64,000 bases of DNA from Loktanella sp. 5RATIMAR09 (GCF_001419985.1 NZ_LJAL01000004.1:361757-425756), one strand, 5' to 3'. Positions 28,739 to 37,457 are shown, counted from the first letter of the stretch. Numbers and translations: made by a program. The notes: generated from the sequence alone by a model not told the origin.

Positions 28739-29077
28739 ATGTATCCTGATCTGAAATCAATGACCCGAAAAGAGCTAGAAAAACTGCAAGCCAGTGTTGA
28801 GAAAGCTTTGGCGCGGGTGACAGAAAATGAAAAGAAAGCCGCGCGCGCTGCGGCAGAAAAAGCGGCGGCTGCGCATGGATTTTCACTCGCGGAGATCACA
28901 GATAGCGCACCAGCAAAAAGAGGACCCAAACCAAAGTCAGGCCCTAAAACGGTATCGCCGGCAAAATATAAAAACCCGTCTGATCCAACGCAAACCTGGA
29001 CGGGCAAAGGACGTCAACCGCAGTGGTTCAAGGCGGCTATCAAGACGGGCACCTCGCCTGACAACATGGAAATCTAG
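28739..29077 (+). CDS. H-NS/HvrA-type nucleoid protein
   Basis: 112 aa from the ATG at 28739, with GGAG eight bases before it. An N-terminal coiled-coil oligomerisation region (residues 1-55, KELEKLQASVEKAL) is followed by a basic Pro/Lys linker (KRGPKPKSG) and the C-terminal DNA-binding motif TWTGKGRQPQWF, the H-NS core. Such proteins bind AT-rich DNA and silence foreign genes; HvrA in Rhodobacter regulates photosynthesis and nitrogen genes. It may be relevant to silencing the island at the right of the window. Confidence 0.9.
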   Translation: MYPDLKSMTRKELEKLQASVEKALARVTENEKKAARAAAEKAAAAHGFSLAEITDSAPAKRGPKPKSGPKTVSPAKYKNPSDPTQTWTGKGRQPQWFKAAIKTGTSPDNMEI

Positions 29078-29149
29078 CTTTCTACAAATCCCGCTTCCTT
29101 CGGCGCTGCGCCCTGCATAGACTGAGCGGCACATTCACAGGAGGCTGAG

Positions 29150-29866
29150 ATGACCATCCACATTGGCGCCGAAAAGGGCGACATTGCATCAACCGTTCTG
29201 ATGCCGGGCGATCCCTATCGCGCCAAATGGGCGGCAGAAACTTTTCTGAAAGATGTGCGCTGCATTAATGAAGTGCGCGGCATGCTCGGTTTTACGGGCA
29301 CATGGAACGGCCATAGGGTAACAATCCAAGGGTCCGGCATGGGGATGCCGTCGCTGTCGATTTACGCGAACGAATTGATCAAGGACTATGACGTGCAAAC
29401 CCTGATCCGTATCGGGTCGTGCGGCGGCATGCAAAAGAACGTAGGCATTCGCGATGTGATCCTGGCCATGACAGCCTCGACACTCTCAACGCCGTCTCGC
29501 GGCATCTTCAAAGACCTTAGTTTCGCACCCTGCGCTGACTACAGCCTGCTCGCGGCGGCGCATAACGCAGCACAGGCGAAAGGGGTACCAACCCATGTTG
29601 GCGGGATCTATTCATCGGATGTCTTTTACGACGAACGCCCCGACCTGAACGAACAAATGATCCGGCACGGTATACTGGGCGTCGAGATGGAAGCCGCTGA
29701 GCTATACACCCTCGCTGCCCGTTACGGTCGGCGCGCCTTGGCGGTCCTGACGGTCAGTGATCACCTGATCACCCATGAAGCGCTTCCCGCCGAAGAGCGT
29801 GAAAGATCATTTGGAGATATGGTCGAAATTGCCCTGACCGCAGCTTTCGCACCGGCCACCTTGTAA
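29150..29866 (+). CDS. deoD: purine nucleoside phosphorylase, DeoD type
   Basis: 238 aa, full length for the hexameric DeoD family. The N-terminus [29 protein letters not shown] is diagnostic, followed by [51 protein letters not shown] with the ribose-contacting Glu and the catalytic Asp. It phosphorolyses purine (deoxy)nucleosides. AGGAGG-like CAGGAGG precedes the ATG. It is not linked to the importer operon at 13.3 kb, which carries its own trimeric-type enzyme. Confidence 0.96.
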   Translation: MTIHIGAEKGDIASTVLMPGDPYRAKWAAETFLKDVRCINEVRGMLGFTGTWNGHRVTIQGSGMGMPSLSIYANELIKDYDVQTLIRIGSCGGMQKNVGIRDVILAMTASTLSTPSRGIFKDLSFAPCADYSLLAAAHNAAQAKGVPTHVGGIYSSDVFYDERPDLNEQMIRHGILGVEMEAAELYTLAARYGRRALAVLTVSDHLITHEALPAEERERSFGDMVEIALTAAFAPATL

Positions 29867-29867
29867 A

Positions 29868-29924
29868 GGGGGCCTTGCCCCCGGCCCTGCGGGCCTCCCC
29901 CAGGATATTTTCGGGCCAATAATA
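29868..29924 (+). repeat. intergenic repeat, copy 1
   Basis: A GC-rich hairpin segment (GGGGGCC..GCCCCC) followed by GGATATTTT and GGCCAATAATA. A copy in inverted orientation lies at 30042-30099. This kind of hairpin plus GAGGATATTT tail is, from memory, a frequent interspersed element in Roseobacter-group intergenic regions. Confidence 0.6.
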
Positions 29925-30006
29925 ACGAAGAATTAACCTACTTTGGCGATGATCAGCGCTGCGGTACAGGCGGGGACGCCGATGGCCGTGGCCGGTAATA
30001 ACCGGA

Positions 30007-30038
30007 AGGGCTCGCGCGATGGATCGCGGGCCCTTTTT
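30007..30038 (+). terminator. terminator-like hairpin between deoD and sdhB
   Basis: AGGGCTCGCG (30007-30016) pairs with CGCGGGCCCT (30025-30034) as a 10-bp stem with one G-U, followed by TTTT. It is oriented to end transcription from deoD. Confidence 0.7.
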
Positions 30039-30041
30039 CAA

Positions 30042-30099
30042 TATTATTGGCCTGCAAATATCCTCGGGGGGAGCGTCAGCGGGGGGCAGACAGCCCCCC
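30042..30099 (-). repeat. intergenic repeat, copy 2 (inverted)
   Basis: On the minus strand this reads a GC-rich hairpin (GGGGGCTG..), then GAGGATATTTGCAGGCCAATAATA, matching copy 1. It lies between the deoD terminator and the sdhB stop and could serve as the sdh operon 3' end. Confidence 0.6.
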
Positions 30100-30112
30100 T
30101 GTATGCTCTCGT

Positions 30113-30892
30113 CTAGACAGTACGTTCGACCATCATGCCTTTGATGTGCGCAATCGCTGCCGCTGGGTTCAGGCCCTTCGGGCATGTTTTCGCACAGTTC
30201 ATGATCGTGTGGCAGCGGTAGAGTTTGAAGGGGTCTTCAAGCTGATCCAAGCGCTCGCCTGTTGCCTCGTCACGGCTGTCGATGATCCAGCGGTAGGCGT
30301 GCAAAAGCGCGGCTGGCCCTAGATAGCGATCACCGTTCCACCAATAAGACGGGCAGGAAGTTGAGCAACACGCGCACATGACGCATTCGTACAAACCGTC
30401 CAGTTTCTTACGGTCATCAACAGACTGCTTCCACTCTTTGGCAGGACGGTTTGTCTTTGTCTCGAGCCACGGCATCACAGAGGCGTGCTGGGCATAAAAG
30501 TGTGTCAGGTCCGGGATCAGGTCCTTGATCACCGGCATATGCGGCAACGGATAGATTTTCACGTCACCCTTGATCTCATCCATGCCGTAAATGCAGGCCA
30601 GCGTATTGATCCCGTCGATATTCATCGCGCAGGACCCACAAATCCCCTCGCGGCAGGAGCGACGGAACGTAAGCGTCGGATCAATTTCGTTTTTGATCTT
30701 GATCAGCGCATCCAGCACCATCGGGCCACAGTTATCCATATCAATGAAATATGTATCCAGCTGCGGATTCTTGCCGTCATCGGGGTTCCAGCGATAGACC
30801 TGCACTTTGCGCAGGTTCGTCGCGCCCTCCGGCTTGGGCCAGGTTTTACCCACTTTCATGCGGGAGTTCTTGGGAAGTGTCAGTTGTACCAT
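30113..30892 (-). CDS. sdhB: succinate dehydrogenase iron-sulfur subunit
   Basis: 259 aa. It carries electrons from the SdhA flavin to ubiquinone through three Fe-S clusters. [2Fe-2S] ligands lie in [16 protein letters not shown]; the [4Fe-4S] and [3Fe-4S] ligands are in [18 protein letters not shown] and [17 protein letters not shown]. Last gene of the sdhC-D-A-x-x-B operon, 38 bases downstream of a small lipoprotein gene rather than next to sdhA. Confidence 0.98.
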   Translation of the reverse strand: MVQLTLPKNSRMKVGKTWPKPEGATNLRKVQVYRWNPDDGKNPQLDTYFIDMDNCGPMVLDALIKIKNEIDPTLTFRRSCREGICGSCAMNIDGINTLACIYGMDEIKGDVKIYPLPHMPVIKDLIPDLTHFYAQHASVMPWLETKTNRPAKEWKQSVDDRKKLDGLYECVMCACCSTSCPSYWWNGDRYLGPAALLHAYRWIIDSRDEATGERLDQLEDPFKLYRCHTIMNCAKTCPKGLNPAAAIAHIKGMMVERTV

Positions 30893-30930
30893 TTTTCGTT
30901 CCTTCCGTCAGGGCTTGCGCCCGAATACCT

Positions 30931-31218
30931 TTACATGGCGCGTAAACGCGGCGGCCGAATTGGCGCTTCGCCGGTTAGATTGAAGACGCAGCTTTCATAA
31001 ACCGCAATCGGGTCAAGCCCGCGGATCGCATCTGCGCTGATGCTGAGTGTACCGCTGGTAAGTAGTCCGCTCTCGCTATTTGCGCCAATGCTTAGATCAA
31101 TCTCTGGTCCCTGTGCGGCGCGCGCACGCTCTTCACAGCGCTCTGCCGCCCGTTCCGGTGTGACCGGTGCACAGGCCGCAGTCAGCAATGCAGACCACAA
31201 GAGTGCAGCGCGGATCAT
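30931..31218 (-). CDS. small lipoprotein 2 within the sdh operon
   Basis: 95 aa from the ATG at 31218 (MIRAALLWSALLTAAC), which overlaps the stop of the preceding lipoprotein gene by ATGA; a longer frame exists but starts in that gene. It has a lipobox LTAAC and a mature part with a conserved-looking Cys pair (ERCEER and YESCVF) that could form a disulfide. No family recognised. It is translationally linked to the sdh genes; a role in the complex or its assembly is a guess from position. Confidence 0.72.
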   Translation of the reverse strand: MIRAALLWSALLTAACAPVTPERAAERCEERARAAQGPEIDLSIGANSESGLLTSGTLSISADAIRGLDPIAVYESCVFNLTGEAPIRPPRLRAM

Positions 31219-31535
31219 AGATTTACCCCGAGCGAATTGTTGACTGTGCAACGCACCGTCTCTGGGCGCTGCGCAATCCGGACAATCAGATCTGTCGTCG
31301 CGTCATTGGCTCCAACCACAGCCCCCTGCGCGATCTGTATGATCTCGCCCGATGAGGCATTGTCGATAATACAGTCCGTCAGCGGACGTGCATCAACGCC
31401 GGGAAAGCGCGCCTGCACTGCGTTATTGACGACACCTTTCGCCGCGTCACGCGCCAGCATGTCGCCTGTCGGACCAAGGTCCTGCATGCAACCCGCGAGC
31501 ATCGCCACCGCGCCAAATGTCGCCAGAAAACGCAT
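31215..31535 (-). CDS. small lipoprotein 1 within the sdh operon
   Basis: 106 aa. Signal [16 protein letters not shown] with lipobox LAGC, then a mature domain with two further Cys (LTDCIID, VRCTVNN). The ATG overlaps the sdhA stop by one base (TGATG), so translation is coupled. No family recognised. The segments LARDAAKGVVNNAVQARFPG and VVGANDATTDLIVRIAQRPE suggest a small mixed fold. It precedes a second small lipoprotein and then sdhB. Confidence 0.75.
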   Translation of the reverse strand: MRFLATFGAVAMLAGCMQDLGPTGDMLARDAAKGVVNNAVQARFPGVDARPLTDCIIDNASSGEIIQIAQGAVVGANDATTDLIVRIAQRPETVRCTVNNSLGVNL

Positions 31536-33340
31536 CAGAATGTCCGTTCTTTCGGCGCAATCTTGGCTTCCGAGATGCCGCCTTCGGCTTCGGTTGTCAG
31601 GCCAGCGGTGATCACCGGACGGTAGCTCAGCTTCACTTTCGCACCATCCACATGGCTGATCGTGTGCACCCGCCAGTTCTTGTCGTCACGCGTTGCATAG
31701 TCCTCATGCGCATGTGCGCCCCGGCTTTCCTTGCGCGCCTCAGCACCGACAATCGTCGCCAGCGCGTTCGGCATCAGGTTGGTCAGTTCCAGCGTTTCCA
31801 TCAGGTCGCTGTTCCAGACGAGGCTGCGGTCAGTGACAGACAGATCGTCCATCTTGTCCGCAATCGCTGTCATCTTCGCAACACCCTCGGCCAGCGTTTT
31901 ATCGGTGCGGAACACCGCCGCATCGGCCTGCATCGCCTTTTGCATTTCAAGACGCAGTTCCGCAGTGCCGACGTTGCCCTTGGCATGGCGCAGACCGTCG
32001 AAACGGTCAAAACACGCATCAACCGACGCTTGGTTCAATGTCGGATTGGGCGCGCTCCGGTCCACAACCTCACCAGCGCGGATTGCAGCAGCACGGCCAA
32101 AGACCACGAGGTCGATCAGGCTGTTCGATCCCAGACGGTTCGCGCCATGCACCGATGCACAGCCCGCTTCGCCCACGGCCATCAAGCCGGGTACAACCGC
32201 ATTCGGGTCTTTCTTCGTGGGGTTGAGCACCTCACCGTAATAGTTCGTCGGAATACCGCCCATGTTATAGTGCACCGTCGGCAGAACCGGGATCGCCTCT
32301 TTCGTCACGTCCACGCCCGCAAAGATGCGCGCGCTTTCCGAGATACCCGGCAGACGTTCAGCCAATGCCTCTTTCGGCAGGTGGTTGAGGTTCAGGCTGA
32401 TATGGTCGCCATTCGCCCCCACACCGCGCCCTTCGCGGATTTCCATCGTCATGCAGCGGCTGACATAGTCGCGCGGTGCGAGGTCTTTGTAGTTGGGCGC
32501 ATAGCGCTCCATGAACCGTTCGCCTTCGGAGTTGGTCAGATAACCACCCTCGCCACGCGCGCCTTCGGTGATCAGACAACCCGCACCGTAGATGCCGGTG
32601 GGATGGAACTGCACAAACTCCATATCCTGCAACGGCAGACCCTGACGGGCGACCATACCGCCGCCGTCACCTGTGCATGTGTGGGCAGAGGTGGCGCTGA
32701 AATAAGCACGGCCATATCCGCCTGTCGCCAGCACAACAGTCTTGGCGTTGAAGACGTGCATGGTGCCGTCGTCCAGCTTCCAAGCGATCACACCCTGACA
32801 GATGCCATCGTCGGACATGATCAGATCAAGTGCGAAATATTCAATATAGAACTCGGCCTGCTGTTTCAGCGACTGGCCATAAAGCGTGTGCAAAATCGCG
32901 TGTCCGGTCCGGTCAGCGGCGGCACAGGTGCGCTGCACAGGCGGCCCCTCGCCAAACTCGGTGGTGTGACCACCGAACGGACGCTGATAGATCTTGCCCT
33001 CTTCGGTGCGCGAAAACGGCACGCCATAGTGCTCAAGCTCGTAAACCGCCTTGGGTGCCTCACGTGCCAGATACTCCATCGCGTCGGTATCGCCCAACCA
33101 GTCAGAGCCTTTGACCGTGTCATACATATGCCACTGCCAGCTATCAGGGCCCATGTTGCCAAGAGACGCCGCAATGCCACCTTGGGCCGCAACCGTATGC
33201 GAACGGGTCGGGAAAACCTTGGTGATACAGGCCGTCCGCAGGCCTTGTTCGGCAAGACCCAAAGTGGCCCGAAGTCCGGCGCCACCAGCCCCGACTACGA
33301 TCGCGTCATAGGTATGGGTTTCGTATTCATAAGCAGCCAT
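31535..33340 (-). CDS. sdhA: succinate dehydrogenase flavoprotein subunit
   Basis: 601 aa. FAD loop [14 protein letters not shown] (about residues 15-28); the covalent FAD histidine is H48 in [14 protein letters not shown]; the substrate/active-site region is in [23 protein letters not shown], and [14 protein letters not shown] is a late family signature. It oxidises succinate to fumarate at the cytosolic face of the inner membrane. Downstream of sdhD by 21 bases, coupled to the lipoprotein gene at its end. Confidence 0.99.
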   Translation of the reverse strand: MAAYEYETHTYDAIVVGAGGAGLRATLGLAEQGLRTACITKVFPTRSHTVAAQGGIAASLGNMGPDSWQWHMYDTVKGSDWLGDTDAMEYLAREAPKAVYELEHYGVPFSRTEEGKIYQRPFGGHTTEFGEGPPVQRTCAAADRTGHAILHTLYGQSLKQQAEFYIEYFALDLIMSDDGICQGVIAWKLDDGTMHVFNAKTVVLATGGYGRAYFSATSAHTCTGDGGGMVARQGLPLQDMEFVQFHPTGIYGAGCLITEGARGEGGYLTNSEGERFMERYAPNYKDLAPRDYVSRCMTMEIREGRGVGANGDHISLNLNHLPKEALAERLPGISESARIFAGVDVTKEAIPVLPTVHYNMGGIPTNYYGEVLNPTKKDPNAVVPGLMAVGEAGCASVHGANRLGSNSLIDLVVFGRAAAIRAGEVVDRSAPNPTLNQASVDACFDRFDGLRHAKGNVGTAELRLEMQKAMQADAAVFRTDKTLAEGVAKMTAIADKMDDLSVTDRSLVWNSDLMETLELTNLMPNALATIVGAEARKESRGAHAHEDYATRDDKNWRVHTISHVDGAKVKLSYRPVITAGLTTEAEGGISEAKIAPKERTF

Positions 33341-33361
33341 AAGTGATAAGCTCCGCGGGAA

Positions 33362-33733
33362 TTAAAGGGCGATACGGACGATTGCGAAAATCGCAAAAGC
33401 CGCCGCAGCATAGGACAGGCAGATCATGCCGATAATCGCCGCCTTGCGTGCGAAACCGTGAACATAATCCTCAATCAGGGTTTGGACACCCAACCGGTAA
33501 TGAAAAAAGCCGACCAGCATGGTCAGGATCGCGACCACGGCAGGGAAAGGCCGCTGGTAATAGGCGATCACCTCTTCATAGGAAGACCCGAGGATCGATC
33601 CGAAGGTAAAGATAAACAGCGGCGTCAGGATCAGGAGGGCGACAGACGTCACCATCATCTGCCAGTGATGCTCGGTCCCGGTCTTGGCCGAGCCCATGCC
33701 GGATGCGCGTTTGCGATCAGTCAAAAAAGCCAT
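33362..33733 (-). CDS. sdhD: succinate dehydrogenase membrane anchor subunit
   Basis: 123 aa with three membrane segments (about residues 28-50, 62-83 and 94-118). HYRLGVQTLIEDYVH is the characteristic SdhD stretch containing the haem-proximal region. It anchors the catalytic subunits and contributes to the quinone site with SdhC. It lies 12 bases after sdhC and 21 before sdhA. Confidence 0.95.
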   Translation of the reverse strand: MAFLTDRKRASGMGSAKTGTEHHWQMMVTSVALLILTPLFIFTFGSILGSSYEEVIAYYQRPFPAVVAILTMLVGFFHYRLGVQTLIEDYVHGFARKAAIIGMICLSYAAAAFAIFAIVRIAL

Positions 33734-33745
33734 ATCAACGCCCCC

Positions 33746-34129
33746 TTATACAACAATCACGGTGAAGATCGTCATCAAGACCGACAGCACCATCATCATC
33801 TGCGCGGCCAACTCGGACTTATCGACATCAAGCATGCGGCCACTGTCCCACACCAGATGGCGCAGGCCACCCAGCAGGTGATACCAAAGGCCCAGCACCG
33901 ACAGCGTCATGACCAAATCGCCAAACCAGCTCGTGACAAAACCGTTGGCGGTCGCGAACGCCTCGGGTCCTGATGCAGCGGCAACGAACCACCAGACGAT
34001 CATCAACGCCGCCACAATGAGCGCGTTGCCGGTAATGCGGACCAGAATTGAGGACATCGAGGTCCATTGCGGACGATAGATCGTCAGATGCGGTGAAAGC
34101 GGGCGATTGCCCCGGTTCACGTCAGCCAT
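33746..34129 (-). CDS. sdhC: succinate dehydrogenase cytochrome b556 subunit
   Basis: 127 aa from the ATG at 34129, with AAGGGA upstream; the frame is open to 34198 but only this start has a site and matches the family N-terminus. RPLSPHLTIYRPQWTSM is the SdhC signature and HLLGGLRHLVWD contains the haem b ligand His. Three membrane helices. First gene of the sdh operon. The leader contains two hairpins and, 141-171 bases upstream, the paired TGTGATCACA operators. Confidence 0.97.
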   Translation of the reverse strand: MADVNRGNRPLSPHLTIYRPQWTSMSSILVRITGNALIVAALMIVWWFVAAASGPEAFATANGFVTSWFGDLVMTLSVLGLWYHLLGGLRHLVWDSGRMLDVDKSELAAQMMMVLSVLMTIFTVIVV

Positions 34130-34152
34130 ATCAGTTCCCTTCGTTGGCTTGT

Positions 34153-34249
34153 GTCGTCGGTCAGACGACGCCTTTGGAGTATGTTCTGCACCATTCACAG
34201 CACAGAGTCACGCGCAGCGCGACCATCAAACCGTGAAAAATGGTCGCGC
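34153..34249 (-). promoter_or_regulatory. two hairpins in the sdhC leader
   Basis: A perfect 10-bp stem, GCGCGACCAT (34217-34226) with ATGGTCGCGC (34240-34249), and a 6-bp stem, GTCGTC (34153-34158) with GACGAC (34164-34169), both lie between the operator pair and the sdhC ATG. Neither ends in a T run on the minus strand, so leader structure rather than termination is more likely. Confidence 0.45.
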
Positions 34250-34269
34250 AAAGCCACCTTTTTTCAAGT

Positions 34270-34300
34270 TGTGATCACACGTTTCTAAACTGTGATCACA
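34270..34300. promoter_or_regulatory. paired TGTGATCACA operators upstream of sdhC
   Basis: Two exact copies of the palindrome TGTGATCACA at 34270-34279 and 34291-34300, start-to-start distance 21 bp (two helical turns). The same pair with the same spacing precedes sucC, and a single copy precedes the GntR/FCD regulator gene. The half sites fit the TNGT...ACNA pattern of FadR-subfamily operators. Confidence 0.75.
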
Positions 34301-34337
34301 AATATCCCGCTTTGTTCTAACAAGAGGTTAGCCCGCG

Positions 34338-35363
34338 TCACGCAGGCATCAATGCCCAGTAATCCAGATCAAGAAGCACATCCGCGTGATACTTGCCATC
34401 GTCCCCCCGCAGCACCCCCGCCGCCCCTTTGGTGGCCACCAACCGCAACCGGATCGCACCGACACCCGGCGCATCCGTTTCGGCAACGTCCAGCACCTCG
34501 GACCACGCGCGCACCGTATCACCCGCAAAACACGGGTTCGCATGCGCGCCCCCGTTCAGCGCGACAATCATCTGCGCATTGGCCAACCCGTTGAACGACA
34601 AAGCCCGCGCCAGCGAGATCACATGACCCCCGTAAATCAACCGCTTGCCATCCGCACGGTTGGTCGCATCAAAATGCACCTTCGCGGTGTTCTGCCATAG
34701 ACGGGTCGCCAACATGTGTTCGGCTTCTTCGATGGTCACAGCATCCACATGGTCGATGATTTCACCCACCGTATAATCACCCGACCGGTGCGGTTCACCC
34801 GCCAGCGTGAAATCATAGTCCTGAAAGGTCAGCCCCTGAGGGATCACGAGATCACCGACCGCGACAGCGTCCGCCAGATCAGGGATTATCGCCTCGGGCG
34901 CATCACCTGCACCGCGCTTGCGCACCATCACCCAGCGCACATAGCTCAGCACCTCTTCACCGCGCTGATTGCGCCCCGTCGTGCGCACCCAGACCACACC
35001 GGTTTTTCCGTTCGAGTTCTGCTTGACGCCAATCACCTCGGACTGCGACACCAACGTATCACCCGCATAAACAGGGCGCAGCCAGCGCCCCTCGGCATAG
35101 CCCAGATTGGCGACCGCGTTCAGCGACACATCCGGTACGGTCTTGCCAAAGACGGTGTGAAACGTGACCAGATCATCCATAGGCGAGGCAGGCAAGCCGC
35201 AAGCGCGCGCAAATTCATCCGAAGAATAAAGCGCACCACGGGCGGGATAGAGCGCATGATAGAGCGCACGTTCGCCACCTGAAATCGTGCGCGGCACGGC
35301 GTGTGTGATCACATCCCCAACGGCGTAATCCTCAAAGAACCGGCCTGCGTTTGTCTTGGTCAT
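34338..35363 (-). CDS. mch: mesaconyl-C1-CoA hydratase (beta-methylmalyl-CoA dehydratase), MaoC family
   Basis: 341 aa with two hot-dog/MaoC-like halves, the length of Mch. It hydrates mesaconyl-C1-CoA to (2R,3S)-beta-methylmalyl-CoA in the ethylmalonyl-CoA pathway. The N-terminal FFEDYAVGDVITHAVPRTIS is typical; a second MaoC-like segment includes TNRADGKRLIYGGHVISLARALSFNG. It is followed nearby by a malyl-CoA lyase/thioesterase gene of the same pathway on the same strand. The DUF1737 gene overlaps its start by ATGA. Confidence 0.93.
   Translation of the reverse strand: MTKTNAGRFFEDYAVGDVITHAVPRTISGGERALYHALYPARGALYSSDEFARACGLPASPMDDLVTFHTVFGKTVPDVSLNAVANLGYAEGRWLRPVYAGDTLVSQSEVIGVKQNSNGKTGVVWVRTTGRNQRGEEVLSYVRWVMVRKRGAGDAPEAIIPDLADAVAVGDLVIPQGLTFQDYDFTLAGEPHRSGDYTVGEIIDHVDAVTIEEAEHMLATRLWQNTAKVHFDATNRADGKRLIYGGHVISLARALSFNGLANAQMIVALNGGAHANPCFAGDTVRAWSEVLDVAETDAPGVGAIRLRLVATKGAAGVLRGDDGKYHADVLLDLDYWALMPA
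35304..35313. promoter_or_regulatory. isolated TGTGATCACA inside the 5' end of mch
   Basis: An exact copy of the sdh/suc operator lies 50-59 bases inside the mch coding region (codons for DVITH). It is unpaired. It may be a coincidence of codon use or an intragenic operator. Confidence 0.3.
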
Positions 35364-35563
35364 TGCTGCCCCAATTTCATCTCGGACGAATAGGGCGTGT
35401 CGATTTCTTTAGTCACCGCCTGCCCGCAACGCATCACCCCGTTGGCATGGTCAAAGGCATAGGTCGGATCGCCATAAAGCTCCCAGCCCTTGGACAACGC
35501 CTCGGACACTTTGTGGCAAAATGCCGAGGTGTCGTCCTCGGTCAACAAACGATAGATTTTCAT
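35360..35563 (-). CDS. DUF1737 domain protein
   Basis: 67 aa from the ATG at 35563 (MKIYRLLTEDD). The pattern FCHKVSEALSKGWELYGDPTY and CGQAVTKEI is characteristic of DUF1737, a short domain of unknown function common in Roseobacter genomes. It overlaps the mch start by ATGA and lies 4 bases after the NnrU-like gene, so it belongs to this gene group. Confidence 0.85.
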   Translation of the reverse strand: MKIYRLLTEDDTSAFCHKVSEALSKGWELYGDPTYAFDHANGVMRCGQAVTKEIDTPYSSEMKLGQQ

Positions 35564-35567
35564 AGTC

Positions 35568-36122
35568 TTACCCCCAAGGTGCGACGCCAAGTGCGTAGTG
35601 GATCAACATGACAACCACGGTCACAACGATGGTCACAACAACCGCCACAATCTCTTTCTTGAATGGCGCGCGTGCGGGGCGCACCCAAGGCCCTTCTTGC
35701 GCATTGATGAGCACAATTTCCAAAATCGCCCAAGCGAGCAAACCGCCGAACAGAATAAACGACGCAGTATCGCCATTCACCAGCAAATGCGCCACCGCCC
35801 AGATCGAGAAACCGGTCAGCTGCGGGTGCCTCACCTTCGTGCCCAGCCAAATTTTCGCGCCCTTCGCCGCACTGGCGGCGTAGAAATAGAAGGCCACAAT
35901 CATCAGCAGGTTGTTGATGCCGACCCACATCGGATCACGACCCCAATAAACAGCGCCATCCGCGGCACGATACCCCAGCACCATCAAAACGACGCTCAGG
36001 ATAATGGCGACCGCCATAACCGGATAGCCCGCTCCACCCAGAGACGCCCGCGCGCCCGGTGCAAGCCGTTTGAACAAATGCGCCGCCCACCAAAGGGCAA
36101 CGCCAGCGATAAGTAGTGTCAT
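35568..36122 (-). CDS. NnrU-like integral membrane protein
   Basis: 184 aa with about five membrane segments and the NnrU pattern MWVGINNLLMIVAFYFYAASAAKGAK and VRHPQLTGFSIWAVAHLLVNGDTAS, containing conserved His residues. NnrU was first linked to denitrification gene clusters, but no such genes are present here, so the role is open. It overlaps the malyl-CoA lyase gene start-to-stop by ATGA and is followed by DUF1737 and mch. Confidence 0.85.
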   Translation of the reverse strand: MTLLIAGVALWWAAHLFKRLAPGARASLGGAGYPVMAVAIILSVVLMVLGYRAADGAVYWGRDPMWVGINNLLMIVAFYFYAASAAKGAKIWLGTKVRHPQLTGFSIWAVAHLLVNGDTASFILFGGLLAWAILEIVLINAQEGPWVRPARAPFKKEIVAVVVTIVVTVVVMLIHYALGVAPWG

Positions 36123-36961
36123 GCAGTCTCCAATGCAGCGATAGCCTCAGCTTTCGCCAACGTCGCGCGCGCCGTGACGATATGCAAGTTCTCAACGATG
36201 CGGCCATCAACCACAGCCACCCCCTGCCCCTCGGCTTCGGCCGCTTCAAAGGCGGCAATCTGGCGACGGGCCAGATCAATCTCATCCGCCGTCGGGCCAA
36301 AGGCGGCATTGGCAATCGCCACTTGGGCGGGATGGATCAGGGTCTTGCCGTCAAAGCCCATATCGCGGCCTTCTTCGCATTCCGCGCGCAGCCCGTCTTC
36401 GTCCTTGAAGGCATTATAAACACCATCAAGCGCCACAATCCCCGCAGCCTTCGCCGCCAGCAAGCAATGCTGCAACGCCATCGTCAGCGCACCGCGGGTG
36501 CGCGAATTCAGATCCTTTCCCAGATCATTCGTGCCCAGAACAAAGCCCGCAATCCGAGGGTGCGCTGCGATACTTTGGGCATTTATAACCCCCTCCGGCG
36601 TCTCCATCATTGCCCAGATCGGCAGATCTGGCACCATCGCCGCCAGCGCATCCACATCGGCAGGGCCATTCACCTTTGGCAACAGGATCGCGTCACAATC
36701 CATCGCCGCAACCGCAGCCGCATCGGCCGCCCCCCATTGGGTATCAAGCCCGTTGATCCGCACGATTTTGAGGCGCGGCCCATAGCCCCCGTCCGCAAGG
36801 GCGGCATAAAGCGTATCCCGCGCCGCGACCTTGGCGTCAGGCGAAACAGCGTCTTCCAGATCAAACAGAATTACATCAACCGGCAGCCCGCGCGCCTTTT
36901 CCAAGGCCCGATCCTTGGACCCGGGGATATAGAGGGCTGAACGGTAGGGGCGGCTATGCAT
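36119..36961 (-). CDS. (3S)-malyl-CoA thioesterase / malyl-CoA lyase family (CitE-like)
   Basis: 280 aa from the ATG at 36961 (MHSRPYRSALYIPGSK), with GAGGAAG upstream. HpcH/HpaI-CitE TIM-barrel motifs: LYIPGSKDRALEKA, FDLEDAVSPDAK, ILLPKVNGPADVD, AMMETPEGVINA with the metal-binding Glu, GTNDLGKDL with Asp, and DGKTLIHPAQ. The length is nearer Mcl2, the (3S)-malyl-CoA thioesterase of Rhodobacter, than the 318-aa Mcl1 lyase. This, with mch nearby, points to the ethylmalonyl-CoA pathway. Lyase versus thioesterase cannot be settled here. Confidence 0.88.
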   Translation of the reverse strand: MHSRPYRSALYIPGSKDRALEKARGLPVDVILFDLEDAVSPDAKVAARDTLYAALADGGYGPRLKIVRINGLDTQWGAADAAAVAAMDCDAILLPKVNGPADVDALAAMVPDLPIWAMMETPEGVINAQSIAAHPRIAGFVLGTNDLGKDLNSRTRGALTMALQHCLLAAKAAGIVALDGVYNAFKDEDGLRAECEEGRDMGFDGKTLIHPAQVAIANAAFGPTADEIDLARRQIAAFEAAEAEGQGVAVVDGRIVENLHIVTARATLAKAEAIAALETA

Positions 36962-37145
36962 CGAATCTTCCTCGCAATAATGTTGCGCGGAAGAGGCCAG
37001 AAACCATCCAATCATTCAAGCCCAAATTGCCGCAACGCAGCGACCGGCGCCATCGTTACGGTGTGTTAACCAATTTTGCGTAAGCTCCCCCGACACTTGA
37101 TCCCACGACGGATCACCATGATCCGCTTTGTACAAGGGGAACCAA

Positions 37146-37457
37146 ATGAAACGTATCTTATTCCTGATGTCTTTCGGGATCTGCGGCATGATGCTGGCCG
37201 CGCAGCAGGCGCACGCGCAGGGGAATTGCGCGGACCACGCCACGGTCGTTGAAGGCTTGGGCGAACACTATGGCGAAAGCCGCCAATCCATCGGGCTGGC
37301 AGGGGATAATTCCGTGGTGGAAGTCTTTGCCTCCATGGACACAGGATCTTGGACCATCACGATCACCCGGCCCGGCGGGCTGACATGCCTTGCCGCCGCA
37401 GGGCAGGCCTACCAATATGTGAACGAACCATTGGCGAATTTCGACAGCCAGAGCTGA
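37146..37457 (+). CDS. small secreted protein of unknown function
   Basis: 103 aa from the ATG at 37146, with AAGGGGA upstream. A clear signal peptide ends near AHAQ (residues 20-24), and the mature part has two Cys (NCADH, LTCLAAAG) that could form a disulfide. The segment SVVEVFASMDTGSWTITITRPGG looks like a beta-hairpin. I recognise no family. It stands alone between divergent and convergent neighbours. Confidence 0.75.
   Translation: MKRILFLMSFGICGMMLAAQQAHAQGNCADHATVVEGLGEHYGESRQSIGLAGDNSVVEVFASMDTGSWTITITRPGGLTCLAAAGQAYQYVNEPLANFDSQS

Noticed and set aside
29942..30043. Open stretch of about 33 codons on the minus strand before the sdh 3' end (ends ..ALIIAKVG)
   Set aside because: It reads like a protein end but has no start codon in frame and overlaps the terminator hairpin. 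Kept only as a possible remnant.
31517..33346. 609-codon plus-strand frame opposite sdhA
   Set aside because: It is fully antisense to a certain gene, has no family signature and is Arg/His-rich as expected from the opposite strand of GC-rich coding DNA.
34270..34300. CRP/FNR-type sites as explanation of TGTGATCACA
   Set aside because: CRP sites need six bases between TGTGA and TCACA; here there are none, and the 21-bp spacing is between complete palindromes.
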